64,000 nt of DNA from Fratercula arctica (GCA_947846985.1 CANTUZ010000008.1:41062817-41126816); one strand, 5' to 3'; shown: positions 49,504 to 62,139, counted from the stretch's first letter. Numbers and translations: made by a program. The notes: generated from the sequence alone by a model not told the origin.

Positions 49504-52451
49504 TTTTGTATGCTTCAGCTTGTCCTCAGTTCAGTGAGAGCTTTGCTCAAGTCAGAGGAAATTTGTGGATTCATGTATTTCGCTAAGGCCAGAAGGGACC
49601 CCTTTGCTCATACATCTTCACCTCTTCCATCACCCAGGCCAGCGAGCCTTTGTTAGTACTTCTCTGTAGGTGGGAAATACCTTTTCTTTTCTACCTAAGG
49701 CACCACTAACAAGGCCAATAGCTTGTGACTGACTTGGGACACATTTTTCAAGAATGCATTCTTGAACCAAGGGAAGAACATGAACCCTGATGTAACTGAT
49801 TGTACCTGAACATGCGTGTTTATTCTGCAGCCTTTCTGCTCTGTCTCTTTGTTTTAACAGCAAAGTAAAGTGATGTTCCCCTGATTTCTAACAAAACGGT
49901 ATTCGATGCCATCAGTGCAGAAGGAATGCGACAACATGATTCCTCTTCCCTGATCTCACCATGCAAGAGTCACAGATCATTCAGATAAGAGGCAGACTCA
50001 GATTCCTGTTCAAATGGTTAGCTCTACTTTACCCAGATTTTCTGAAGAGGAGACTCCTGCATACAAGTATAAACTTGGGTGGTTTATGATTTTTTCCTTA
50101 CACCCGCTGTCTGCTCAGCTAGCATCAGCCTGATGCACTTTTGACAAAAGAAAAACACCATCCATTTACTCCATCCAGTGGCAAATGACCCAAGACATTT
50201 ATTAGACTCAGGTGCTTGTTTGGTTTTCCTTGGTCATAAACTCCTGAGAAGAGTCAGAAACGTTTCCTATTACTTCACTAACCTCCACACAGGTCTCCAC
50301 ACTCACACAGAAATCCTCGAAGGAAGGAAGGAGAGGAGGAGAAGAGTCCAGCTCCCGCAGTCCTTGGTGAGCGTTGGGGCAGGTGCTCAGACACAAGCAC
50401 GCCCACATGAAGACGGGAAGCTTCTGCGGCTTACCCGGCCCTGCCATCAACGGTAAACCTTCTCAGAGAGCAGGCAGGGTAGGGAGGCAATTCAGCAGTT
50501 GCTGGGGAGATTGGCCTCCGTAGCAAATGTGCCCTCCCGGCCCTGACCACAGTTTAATTATGGCACCCAGAAAGAGCTCTCCCTATCCTCTCACACCCGC
50601 TATGCTTCCACGCATTACTCTATTCAAAAGGAAAACTAATAGATTCTCCTACTTTTTATTCCTTGCGTAAAACACAAATATGTAGAGGCCAAGCAGGTAT
50701 GAAGTTACTCATGGGAAAAACAAAATCACTGCTGGAAAAGAGTAACACAGATATGGAGGACCCTCGGACAACCACAGCTGTACCCACAGATCCTCACGGT
50801 GTTGTGCAAGAGAAACGTGCCCAAGTAACGGAGGCAGCTACTCTTAATCCCTGTGTGTTTCTGGCTAAGCCAGAGTGTTCCTTGGGACCATTGCCACCCC
50901 CGTGCCAGGCAGGGCCATGTCCCATGGTGGGAACTCCTGGGCTGGCCAGCAGTTCCAACCAAAAACACTTGCCTGGGCGGCAGCGGTGTCTGGGCATCTC
51001 TCAGACTGTGTTGATTTATTTTCCTCACAGCCTTAAGAGGTGAGAAAACACTGCTGTCTGCACTTCCTGCGCAGGAAAATTCAGGCACGGAAAGGTCACC
51101 GAAGTAGCTTCATACATCCCAGACGAGCCGCTTACGCAGGAGGACTTCCTTCCCCTTTCACTAGGGGCACGCTGCAGCGGGTACGGCTGACCTGGGGAAA
51201 AGGTTACTGCTCCAGCCCTTTCCCACCCCTCTGACTGCACCCCAGCAGCAGAGCTTTCTGGCTCATTCCTCTGGCTACTGACAGTGCTGTTTCCTAACAG
51301 CTCCAGGCAAAATCATCCTGCTTAGCTTTACGGAATTCTTTCCTTACCCTCCCACCCCCTACCCTACCCTGGGTCATCATTCTGAGAAGGGACTACATGA
51401 GAAAAAGGAACTGAAATACTCACCAAATGTGGCTATAACTTCCGAATAGTTTGGGGGATTTTTTAAAAAATGCTTAAATTATTAAGGACCCACTGAAGCC
51501 AAGAGACTCCAGTCATCTAAGTCCTGCTTCCACACCACTTGTGCTTACAAATGTTGCATCAAAAATCTCAAAGACAGCACAAGGAGGACAGAAATGCACT
51601 TTTCCTCCCTTCTCCGACTCCCCTTGCAGGGCCTCCTCTTTCTTTTGCAAAGCCTTGAATGGCTGATGTGACTTTGACCGGAGGCTTTACAGAGCTCAAC
51701 AGGTCTGGTGCAGGCATTAGTAATCCTAGAGCCTCTGCACCCTACAGCAGGCAGGAGCTGGCAGGTACTGAAAAGATGTAAGAAAACCTTGCTAAAAATC
51801 AGAGCACCGGTTGTTGGTTTTTTTGGCACAGCCCTGGCTTTTCAGCCCTCCTCTCCCCTCCTCTTCTCTTAGCTGACATGTGTCTCTGCAGGGCGATGCA
51901 TGTCACTATCTGAGGGAGCGGGGGGAACCTGGAGGAGGTTTGGGGGAACACGGACACATGTGTAGACAGGGAGACACAGTCAACAACTTCTGAAAAGGCC
52001 GGGAGAGCCAGCCTTAACTGCAAGTGCTTATTTAGTGGAACTGTATGTATATAGTCAAGCATATACATCTGCATTTGTATATATTACCTTCTCTAGCACC
52101 CATATCCAACAAAGGCACGTAAAGCTGCATTTTCACACACCTCTGCTGTATCCTTTCACGTACTCACAGCATTTCCAAATGTTATGTGCTAAAGAACAGG
52201 GCAAAACTCAATGCTGGAGACCGCTTTAAAAAAAACATAGCCTATAAACACAGCTAATTTTGTATTTCTAGTGCTTTAGAGGTGCCAAAACATGAAAATG
52301 AGCTCACAGGCTCATACCCAAATGAGCATTCAGACATCTCCAGCTGATTCTGGTAATTCTGTACTGCTCCAACATATAATCAAGCCTTGTCCATAAGCCA
52401 TAAGGAAATAAATTCTGCATTTTCCCCCCTAAGATTATGACACTGAAATTG
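49504..52451. other. Non-coding stretch, no gene recognised
   Basis: No supportable gene. Opposed open frames at 50.2-50.5 and 50.7-51.2 kb are mirror images of each other in stop-poor sequence and lack splice context. The palindrome at 49747-49766 is listed separately. Confidence 0.5.
49747..49766. repeat. Perfect 20-bp palindrome
   Basis: The sequence ttcaagaatgcattcttgaa equals its own reverse complement over all 20 bases. It consists of two TTCnnGAA dyads around a central TGCA. The spacing differs from the canonical heat-shock element (alternating GAA/TTC every five bases), so a heat-shock factor site is not implied. It could be a dimer-binding site or chance. Confidence 0.9.
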
Positions 52452-52493
52452 CTCCCCCCTCCTCCCCTCCCCCCCCCTTTTTTTTTTCCTTTC
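52452..52493 (+). repeat. 42-nt uninterrupted polypyrimidine tract
   Basis: Every base from 52452 to 52493 is C or T, including a run of ten C followed by a run of ten or more T, and the tract ends in ttcag. Such homopurine-homopyrimidine DNA can form triplex (H-DNA) structures and also looks like an extreme splice-acceptor tract. No donor or open frame of note follows, so I do not call an exon. Confidence 0.85.
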
Positions 52494-53024
52494 AGCAGCT
52501 TCTGGAAGAATTATATAATAATATGCAGTAAAAGAAACCCTCATCGAAAATTAAAGTTTTTCATAAAGCCCCTTTACTTTTGTTCAGTGGAAAGTCATTT
52601 AAACTTGATTTATTGCACCTTGGAATTTAAAGCTTCGGATGAGATTAATGGGCTGTTTTCTGGTTACATCATCCTCATGGATTGTCAAGACAAGCCTACA
52701 CTGAAATCACAAAGGGAAGTTTGGTTACAGTCCCCTGTTAAAACACTGGAGTGACTGCTGTTCCTAAGTAACTCAATTGGATAACATAACAGATAGGCTT
52801 CATGAGAAATAAATATGGAATTTCCACTGTATTAGAAGAGCGAACTGTAGCAATGTTTTACATTACAGGAACAGGCCATATATTTTTAAATACATCAGAC
52901 ATGACTCATTCTTTAGTCCAAGCTCTCATTGGCTGAGAGGACATTTTTTTTCCCCCTTTTGGACTGTATTTTTGTATGAGTTTGAGTACTGTACTTACCC
53001 TTTCTAGTACAGTTAGGTTGTAAG

Positions 53025-53104
53025 TCAATAGTGATAGTGGACAGTCTGGAGGGGGAGGATTTTCTCAATAGTGATAGTGGACAGTCTGGAGCGGGAGGAT
53101 TTTC
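53025..53104. repeat. 40-bp tandem duplication
   Basis: Two adjacent 40-base copies (53025-53064 and 53065-53104), each starting tcaatagtgatagtggacag, differ by a single base (ggaggggga versus ggagcggga). Near-identity suggests a recent event. On the minus strand each copy contains a pyrimidine tract ending in CAG, so a potential 3' splice site is doubled. Confidence 0.95.
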
Positions 53105-55754
53105 AAAGGCAGAAAAGATTGGCACATATCCTCCTGCTCCGATCTAAAGGCCAAGTGTAGGGACACACAGCACTTGCCAAAGTGTTTCTTTATATTGCAG
53201 TGGCACCTGGAGTTTGGATCCCATAGGTTCAAAGCCAGCAACAAACCCATCCTCCTGCCCTGCAAGCGAAACAGCATTCTTAATTGCTGCTGTGAAAAAA
53301 CTGAAGGTTCAGTCCACAACCATGTTCCTAGAAGAAATGTCAAAATTGTCTGGGACTACATCTTCGACAAATTTTGTCGTTGGTCTGAGATTTCCTTAGG
53401 GCTAGACAGTGATTTCCATCAGACATCCCTACTGGCACGTAAAGAAGAGTGAAAACCAACACAATGGCAGCCAGCAAAGCCTTAGGACCATATCACAAGT
53501 GTCCCGTGAGGGCTCCACTGCCCACCCAGAAGGGCTGGGAAGAGGGAGGACAGCAGATAGGATTCCCCCCTGCACCAGCCAGCAAGGAGAAATTATCAAG
53601 GGGATATGAGACAGGTCCTTGCAAGAAGCCACGGCCGCTCCTCAGCCAGTAACACAGCCGTCTGTTTAAGGTGGGAGCCTCCCCTGTGGCTCTCCGACAG
53701 GCTCCATGCGTTTAGCCTCTTGACGGGCTTCCAGGCATGCAGCCTGAAGCCAATAAATAAATAGCTTCATAAATGTAAGATGCAAAGAACGATACTGTTT
53801 GTTAATGTACATCCAACCAATACAGATAGCCAAGCAATTGGGTTTGGCTTTGTTTCCACACAATTTCAATCCCTCGGGGTATCCAGTTTAGAAAGCAAAT
53901 TTCTTTACAATGAAATGGATTTGGCAGCCCCACCGCAAATGAAGTTCATCTTCAGGGCAAAGAAAAAAAACCACCACCACCCTTCAAACCCTGCTAAGCA
54001 GTTCCTGTGTAATTTATGTCAAATTATTGGTTGCTAGGAGGAATAGATCCAGATTTGCCCACATTTACTACAGAAAAGGGATTATAGATCTTTCATTCAG
54101 CCCATCAGATGCATTATCAGAGCTGCTACTTATTCTGCCAAATGTCTGATAAATGACCTTTGAAGGTCTTTGTCCGTAGAGGTTTCACTTCTTTAACAGC
54201 CTTGTTTAAACCATGGAGAAGAACATCAGCCGACTATAAGGTCGAGCCATACATGGAGCTCTTGGAGGACCAATAAAATCAGAGTATTTGAGCCTATAAA
54301 CATCTCAGATTTTTAAATCTCCAGAGGGAAAGGTGTGAGAAAGTGTAATAAAACCAGAAAAGTAGATACTTCTCAAAGATACAAACCAAACAGGAAAAAA
54401 AAAAAAAAAAGAAAAAGGAAATGAAAACAGACTTCAAAATACACTCTTCCCTAAAAACAATATATATATTAAGTTTTTAGACTTCTTTTGGGGTTCATGG
54501 TGAACCAGCTTTACTTCCTATCCTGCTATAAAGGCCTCACATTGAAGCAGGAGTCAGAATTAATCAGGAATTAATAACACTGCAATTTTCTTCACAAACT
54601 TACATCTACAGAAGTGCTCACACTTGGTCTCAGATTTGATCTGAAGGAATTACAGGTCCTACTGAATAAATGAAAGCCAGCTATCAATACAAGCCTGTCT
54701 GTTCAGAACTATTAAAAATATATATATATTTCCAAAAGGATGAATCTTTATAACACGTGAGCAGCTGTTATATCTAGCTCTGATGTATTTTCTTTGCGTG
54801 GGTTGGAAGTACGTACTAAAGCAGCACGCAGGGTAATTAAGATGAAGACTGAAAGCCAGCACGTTTATGGGCCCTAGTAGACATTTCTCAGTAGTTCATA
54901 CAGTTTACCATAAATTTATGTGTTTGTTTAACTGAGACCATTCACTGGATGGGGCTTTTCTTCTGCTTTTATAGATAATTTTTCTAATATAAGAAAATAT
55001 AATTCATGCAAACCCAATATGCCGCAGCATAGAATTCTGCAGCTCTGCTCTGGCAGAAGCGCTGGGACAGGCAGAAATTAAATTTAGCTACCTAGTGCTG
55101 TTGAGCAAAGAGTTCCAGATTGTGGCCCAGGACTTGACCCATGGTTTGCAAAGCAGTAGTCTGTGGTCCGGGCACAGATGAGCAGCAACAGGGTCCTTCA
55201 TTCTCCTCTCTGTCCACCTGCTCCCTCCCATTAAACTGGGGCTCAAATTGTGCTCAGTCCAAAGGTGCTTATTAGTCCTTATAATGGAAAGACCAAAGGC
55301 TATTGCTCCAGTTGCTGAAAAGAGGCCACCTAATCACTGGTGGGAGTGGAGGTGGTCCTTACCTTGTGAATTTACCTTGGAGTCATGCATGATTATGGAT
55401 GAAGCCTGTCATCCACCTGTCGTGGACTGAAGATATGGCTGTTACAGGATAAAAGTTGAAGTTCTGCAACATCAGCTGTCATAATTATGCGATTCACTTC
55501 ACATTGGCTGTCTCCCTTCCTCTCTAGAGCAAGATGCCTTTGCAACTTCAACCTTCTAACACACCTGCCCTGGGGTCCCCCTTCCAGGATCAAGTTGGGC
55601 TCTTGGTCATTGCAAGCACTGAAGCTACCAGAGTAGGAGCATGCTGGAGCTGTCATGGTGCAAGTCAGTTCTCATCCAGATGCAACAACGCCACCTTCAC
55701 AAGACGTATTTGTGCGCCATATGGCGCAAAACACAGTAGCCTTGCTTTTGAATT

Positions 55755-55808
55755 AGAGAGTGCATCCACATACTCTGCAAGCACAGGAATCTCTGCAAGC
55801 ACGGGGAG
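55755..55808. repeat. Triplicated 18-base unit
   Basis: Two close copies of an 18-base unit (ctctgcaagcacaggaat and ctctgcaagcacggggag) follow a more diverged third one (about 55755-55772). In the overlapping open frame they read S-A-S-T-x-x three times. No wider repeat or protein family is evident. Confidence 0.6.
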
Positions 55809-58800
55809 TCAGTTTTACAGTATGGAAAATCCCTTAGTCTTAGGCCCTTCTAGAGGATCTAATCAGCTTGGTAGGAGCTGAGAAACACCAAGGGTATCTG
55901 CATCTGCTTTTATCAGTATTGCAGCCTGTGCAACCGCTCCTACTACCCAAGCATAAAGGGTCACCTCTCTCCAATACTAGTGGACAACAGGACAATGTCC
56001 CATTGAGCGGGTGTATGTTTGCTTTCAGGTAACCATTAACAGGAGCTCAATCTACAAACAACTCTTTCTGCCTAGTCCTCTAAACCCCACACAGGGGCAA
56101 TCCCCAGCGGTGAGTGTAGTTACAAGGCTGGGGGAGCCCCGTGCACCTTTTACAGTCTTCCCTTTGACCTTTGTTTTGCCCAGAATAGAGCCTCGTTCAG
56201 TAGCACTACTTAATACCGCTGCCACCACCCCTGTTTTCTCGTGGGGAGACACAGCCCTGTGAGAACAAGTGTGAAGCTAGCTTTTGCTTTGCCATAATTC
56301 CTAAGTAGTTTTTCCTCTGATTCAGGAAATCAAATGTATTTGACTACAGGACTCAGAGGCTATATAGGCTAAGGATATATTTGGGATCAACAGATCTGAT
56401 GAATATACTGAGTCAAGAACTTGAGAGCCCTGTTGTGGACTCTGGTCACTTCTCTGTGATCCTGTATGTGCTATTTAATCATCAACTCTAAAGATGTTCT
56501 TAAGTGCTTCGTGGATCTGAAGCCTTCTGTCAAATAAAACACAGCACAATCATAACATCCAAGATACATGTACAGATCTACGAGGCTGTGTAAAAAGGTG
56601 GTCGGGTGAAACTTTGCAATTTTTGGCCACTCTTATCTTGGCCAAGAAAAATGCAGCTAAGGCTGTAGATCATTTAAATCAAAATCACTGCTGAAATGAA
56701 CCGAGCTACACTGATTTGGCAGAATTTCTGGTCTTTGATATTCTTAAAATATATATTGCTAGTAGCTGTATTTGCAAAGAAAGCAGGGGCTTTCATTGTA
56801 CCTGTAACTGCACCTGAGTGAAATGCATCTTAAAAGACTTATGAAGAAAGAATCCCTTTTCTAGTCTCTATATTCAGAGATCTTGCTTGCAGGGGCTCCT
56901 TGTCTTCAACAAAACACAATCATGAATCACAGGCACTGGCTTTTTTCTGTTACTCATAATATTTCATCCTCGTAATTACTGCAATTTCACTAATATAAAT
57001 GAAAACAAAATTAAGAAAACTTCATACTAGCCCACCAGCAACTCTTTGATAACCATTTCAGTGCACAGACACGTGACTGGCTATGTCATACATACACGCT
57101 GTTTGCAAAGTATTCCATAGTAACCAAGAGAATTTGGGGGGATGAATCACCTCAATACAAGCTCTGTTACAGATCAGCAAAGGAAAAGGATGGAAAAGCC
57201 AACCTAAACAGCCCAGGTAATTGATCTCAAACGCTTCTGTTTATACACCCAGTGCCCTGAAGGCATATTGTGGGTCCCTCCAGATTGCTAGAAACGTCAT
57301 CTCTTCACCACGTTTCCTTAGAGACAGGGGTGAATCAGCCTGGAGAAAAGCAGCTGGAGCCGATAAAAATTCCAGAGGGATAACCTGGCCCCTCCGCCTC
57401 TTTGCCTAAGACTTCCAGAGCAGGACTCCGCTTTCTCCTGTTACTTCAACCTCAGGGACTTCAGTTTTGAGGGAGGAATGCAACACCATCACACTAAAAC
57501 TGCAAGGATCTCAGGGGGGTTCCTTTTTCTCTCTGACATTTCAGCTGTTTCCCTATTTTCCCATGCTTTGTTTATCCTCCAGTATCTGTTGTTAAGCCAG
57601 TGGCTCAGGCAGTCCTGTCTGCTCCTGCAGCTTCATTAATGTACAATCTGAGCTCCTCAATCAATTAATTCATTTCCTCTGTCCTTATGACATACAGAAT
57701 TATTAATATCCTGGCGAGGCGCTTGGGGACCAAATATTACAGGCATCATTTGCGGCCCATTGGATCAGGCGTAAGCTCTCATTGCGCTGGATCAGGACCA
57801 AGAACTGTGCGGTGGAGCTGAAATTTTATTCCCCGGCCCAGGCTCTTTGCCTTCAGCGCATCTCCCTTCTAGCTGTAACTTTGGGGTTACTTAGGCAATA
57901 AAAGACCATCCTGCTCAGATCCTCTGCGTTCCAAACTCGTCATTTCTGAAGAGATGCTGTGCTTGGTGTAAAATGCCCTAAATGAGCAATGAAGGACATG
58001 AGATGCAGTCGCCCTTGAAAGGCATGATATAACATTCATCTGAAAGCTGCACAATTCCTGAACCTGTGGGTCTTTTGGTAAATGCCATCCAAATGACTCA
58101 ACAGGTTAGTTTTATTCAGAAAGCAGAGGAATCACAGAAGGGTCAGGGTGTGTAAATAAATACAGTTAAAACCAGAAGAAACAGATGCCTTTAAAAGAAA
58201 TGGCATATTTGTTATCATTTACTTCTTGGGTTAGAGGTAGTGAGAGGCCCAGAGAAATATTTTTGTCTCAGACAATCCTTTTAAATTGACTTCTTTTGTC
58301 CTTTAATTTGTGTGTTACCTTTACCTCTTTAATGAACTTGATACAATCTACCAACTTATTTTTTTATTCTAAATTCTAAGCCTTTAAGCTACCACCACAC
58401 AGCTCCAGACATCGCGGGTGTATATTTAACATGTTAATGTGTAACAGGTTCCATTCATAAGCCCAAGTGTGTTCTGTAGCATAAGGTGGCCAGAGTCAGA
58501 TCTGCTGTAATGAGCTGAGGCTCCATTCAGGCAGAATGAAACTCAGCCTTCTTGTGAGTGTCTCTTCCTGGGGAAAGCCTTTAAAATCCACAGCAGACCA
58601 GAAAAAATGAGAAGTTCCCTCCTGCTCCTTCCAATTTCAACAAGTTGCCTTTTTTTCTTTTTTTCATTCATGAGCATAGAAGCTATTAATAAAATTGCTG
58701 AATGAGAATGGTTAACCCCCAAAAGTGACACATACCTTCTGCCTTGCAAGCCAACATGACAACAGTCACAACAGAATCAGCCTTTCAATACCTCAGCACA

Positions 58801-58991
58801 TAACGCTGTCTGCAGTTTAAAAAAAAAAAAAATAATGTATCAGACGACATCGTATCAGTTGCAGACAGATGAGTCACTAGAAAGCCTGAGACAAGCAGAC
58901 CTAGAGTCACCTCCAGCCTGCAAAACACTTCCCGTCTTTAATAAAAAGCGGTGGAGGATTCTGTCAATGAAGCGAAACGCCTGGCAGACAG

Positions 58992-59579
58992 ATGCGGCTG
59001 GCGAGAGCCCCGCGCTTCCCGTCCCCTCCTGGGGAAGGGGAGACTGAGGGCAAGGAGAGGGGGAAAGGGAGAATGAGTTTCTCTCTGACAGGGCTGCCGT
59101 TGGTAGAGCAACGAGATTTGCCCCTGAGCAAAGGAATGAGAAAACAGCCCTCGCAAAAGAAAGACATTTTGGGCTGGAAGGTAACAAAAGCTTTGGCTGG
59201 CTGCATTTCTTACTCTGGTTTCATTAAGCAAACCCGATATTTTGCTTTCCCCCTCTATCCCAAGGCTCTGTGGCAGCAAGCACTAGTATGTAACAAAGTG
59301 ATTAGGTGTCTAACAGCAAGCAGTGCTAGAGGGCTCACAGCAAGATTTGGGATCGCTCTGCCTTCAGCAGGGTCAGTCTATGAATGCAAGTGCCTTCTCC
59401 TCTCTTCCCTGGCCTCTCTGTTAGCAAACCAAAAAAAGATCCAATTTCCAGGTCCCATAGCGTCTCTAATGGAGAGCAGTGCAAAGAAGAGGGAATGTTG
59501 GTCTCCTCAGGTAAAGGGATCCCCCACTTTCCTGGTGCTGGAGACCTCCCAGGTGGGATTCATATCCCATCCTTCCTAA
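58992..59579 (+). other. Longest ATG-initiated single-exon reading frame (195 codons), doubtful
   Basis: The frame starts at ATG in a G+C-rich patch and runs 195 codons to a TAA. The start context is not favourable (C at -3). The translation has no recognisable domain, signal peptide or compositional regularity, and opposite-strand frames of 80-113 codons overlap its first part, which indicates generally low stop density. About this many codons can stay open by chance once in a window of this size. It might be part of a non-coding transcript, but I cannot support a gene. Confidence 0.1.
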
Positions 59580-60792
59580 GGCAGCGTGGGTCTGCCCACA
59601 TCACAAATGCCTTGAATTAAAACCTTCTCCTCTGTTGCCTCATCAGGTTTATTTACATGGTCCCTCTGTTGACAAAAGCTTTACCAGTCCTCCCCTTCCA
59701 GATTTTCAGCAGAGAAAGGAGAAATACAGACAAAATTTCTGCAACCGAAACTCTCTAACTTAGTTCTCATGAAAAAAGAAATAATTAGAGAAACAACTGC
59801 CATCACTAACTCCCCTTGCACTTCTCAGGCCCCTCTTAAAGGTTTTAAAGAAAAAGGGCCTGCACAACCTCAGATGTGTCCTTTGCTGCCAAGGCTGTTG
59901 TTAGACTCCTGGCCCTGCTCGTGTCCTGCCATTTGCTACCACCTTCCCTTGGCAGCTCTGCACCCCAGCAGTGAGCCTGCCATGAAATGCTTTCAGGCTG
60001 GCGCAGGTAGGGCACAGCTCCCAGCCCCTGGAAAAACATCTCCGAAGGTTTGGCTTACTAGTTTTCCAATAGATCCACACCCATCGCAAAGCAGCGCTTG
60101 AGGGCAACCAAGTGCCAAGCCCAGGGAGGGAGAGGGAAACGGATGGATGAGCTTAAACCAGGGTAGTTTGATGGGCAAGAGGAGAAATCAAGCACCTGCA
60201 CCGCAGCCAGGTGAGGCCCTCGGCTGATGTACACATTTGCGCGATTTTCACATACAACCATGCAGCTGGGGTAGAGGCTTGAATTTCTGTCGGGCCTTTG
60301 CCATGAGAGTTATTTCTTTTGGACAGCTTGCTGTGGTCAGAAACAGCCTTCACTGCCTTTGCTACCAGGGCAGCTGCAGAGGGAAGACAGTCAGTCTAAG
60401 AGTGCCTCTGTCTTTGGAGGCCAGTTGAGGTGCTGGATACGGGCTACAGCGTGTCTGGGAAGGGGGAAAACACCCGGGCAGGTGAGGAGTGATATGACGA
60501 GCAATACACTGAGCCTGTATTGCTGGACCTGCCAGCTGCATTAGGTCCGGTGAGAGGGAGAGCAGAGCCTGGGCAAGAGACTTTGCAGCCTGGGGAAGGA
60601 GAGGTAGAAGTTACATATAGAGAGAAGAATGCGTGTTACCTTTCATTTAATGCTACAGACACAGGGAGGCATTCTTCTCACCCACGGATGACTCCAAGTT
60701 AAAAAAAGCCAGATGCAACCACTAGATTTAAATAAATAAATAAATCTGAGCACAAACGCAGGACCTCATTTGATAAATAACACACCAAAGCG
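59580..60792. other. Non-coding stretch, no gene recognised
   Basis: Short overlapping frames on both strands, no splice-supported exon and no recognisable repeat apart from an (AAAT)n stretch at about 60727-60745. Confidence 0.5.
60727..60745. repeat. (AAAT)n microsatellite
   Basis: About four and a half copies of a four-base AAAT unit. Confidence 0.8.
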
Positions 60793-60880
60793 TGGTTCAG
60801 CCCCAGCTCAGGCAGGGTCCCTTATCTGACCCTGAGCAAGTCTCTAATTGCCCTATGTCTCTCTCCCACCTGAAAGTAAA
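60793..60880 (+). mobile_element. MIR-type SINE remnant
   Basis: In plus orientation the sequence has 'tggttcagccccagctcagg', then 'gaccctgagcaagtctctaa', then 'ctatgtctctctcccacctg'. These match in order the MIR blocks 'gggttcgaatcccggctctg', 'gaccttgggcaagttactta' and 'ctctgtgcctcagtttcctc'. It is diverged but collinear over almost 90 bases. Confidence 0.65.
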
Positions 60881-62139
60881 TAAGAAAGCTCCCTTATCAC
60901 CCAGAGGTGAGGGGACAAGAGGAACAAAGTGAAAATGAATGACAATGAGAGATAGAGAAGAGGGTCAGGCACTTGGGAAGAATAGTACAGCATCCATTTG
61001 TTCTCAATGGGACAAATTAAATAGCTTGGCTCTGAGCAACCATAATGCTTTAAAAACCCAACTGTTTATCAGCGTGAGCCCTACTTTGTTATTGCTTCCC
61101 CCTCCCTTTGGGTTTTTTTGGGGGGGGGGACTGGGGGGAAGAAGGGGGCATTTTGCTTCTGATTCATCCCTTACCAAGATCAGGCCCAGTGTGCTAGGCA
61201 TGGTACAGGTATACACCAAGACATAGCTCCTGGATATTGCAGAGCTTAACACAAGTGAAGAGGGGAGGAACACACACCAATACACTACAGAAAGCCTAAG
61301 AGTTTTCCAACACCATGTAACTGGAAAACGTTTGTCCAGTAAAGTACCTGCCTCAAATACTGTGCAGTTGATGTGCCTTTTTTTCAAGCCTGACGAACAG
61401 CAGCGAATGGCTAAGGGCTGTATCAACGTAGCGAAGGAATTCACAGCTATCTGCTGCTAATTGTAGAAATAGAGTTCAAATTCAGGTGGCCAGGCTTGGG
61501 AATTTGCATCCTCTAAGATTTTTCATGTTTTAAAACATCTCTCGAAGTTTTGCTGTCACTGCCAGTTTTGTATGTGAGTTGGGTAGCCATCCAGGCTCCT
61601 GTTATTCAGCACATCACCCTACCTCTAAGCCAGCCCATTGCAGGCACTTTCCTTCCATCCAAGGAAAACAGGACTCTCTGACCCTCAGGGTTATCGCTGA
61701 TTAGCTTGACAGCCTCTTCTCAACTGACTTTCCCACGGAGGACTTGTGTTCCACCGCTCCCTGACCTGCCGGGTGTTCCCATGCAGGGAGCGAGAAACTT
61801 GCCTTAAATCTGGAAACAGCCTCCTAAGTTACACTGCAATTAGTTACTGTTTGGTCACCAAACTATCCCCTGGCTAAAAGTTTGCAATAAGAAAACACAG
61901 CTTCCTAACCCTTTTTAGCTACATGGGATAAAACAGCCCAAATCAATTTCCTTTACGGACATCTGTAAAATGTTTCATTTTTTTAGACCGGGGTAGGTGG
62001 TTTCTTGCCATTGTTTGAGAGGAGCTGGGGAGCTCCCCATCCCCAGCAAGGCTTCCCGACCACCGGCTAACCATTTCCCTGCCGTCTTCCAGCTGCTCAG
62101 GATCTCAGCAGAGCTAGAAACAGTATTTAATGTGCATTC
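60881..62139. other. Non-coding stretch, no gene recognised
   Basis: Contains the G-quadruplex motif at 61110-61148. The minus-strand open frame 61004-61444 (146 codons) passes through the complementary C-rich tract and has no recognisable domain. Confidence 0.5.
61110..61148 (+). other. G-quadruplex-type motif
   Basis: Four G runs of 3, 10, 6 and 5 bases are separated by loops of 7, 3 and 5 bases. This satisfies the usual G3+N1-7 pattern for an intramolecular quadruplex on the plus strand. It is not near an identifiable promoter. Confidence 0.75.

Larger units (their letters stand above)
52494..58991. other. Non-coding stretch, no gene recognised
   Basis: No supportable gene. It contains the 40-bp tandem duplication at 53025-53104, A runs at 54395-54410 and 58819-58832, a triplicated 18-base unit at 55755-55808 inside an ATG-initiated 115-codon frame (55534-55881), and an AT-rich, ATTA-bearing block at about 57640-57830. 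A plus-strand segment at 56029-56109 has splice-like ends but weak coding character. Confidence 0.45.

Noticed and set aside
56029..56109. 81-nt plus-strand segment between a good acceptor (tttgctttcag) and donor (GCG|gtgagt)
   Set aside because: Codon use and peptide look random, and similar chance pairs occur elsewhere in the window; not enough to list as an exon.
61004..61444. 146-codon minus-strand frame
   Set aside because: Part of it is a translation of the C-rich complement of the G-quadruplex tract; no domain or splice evidence.
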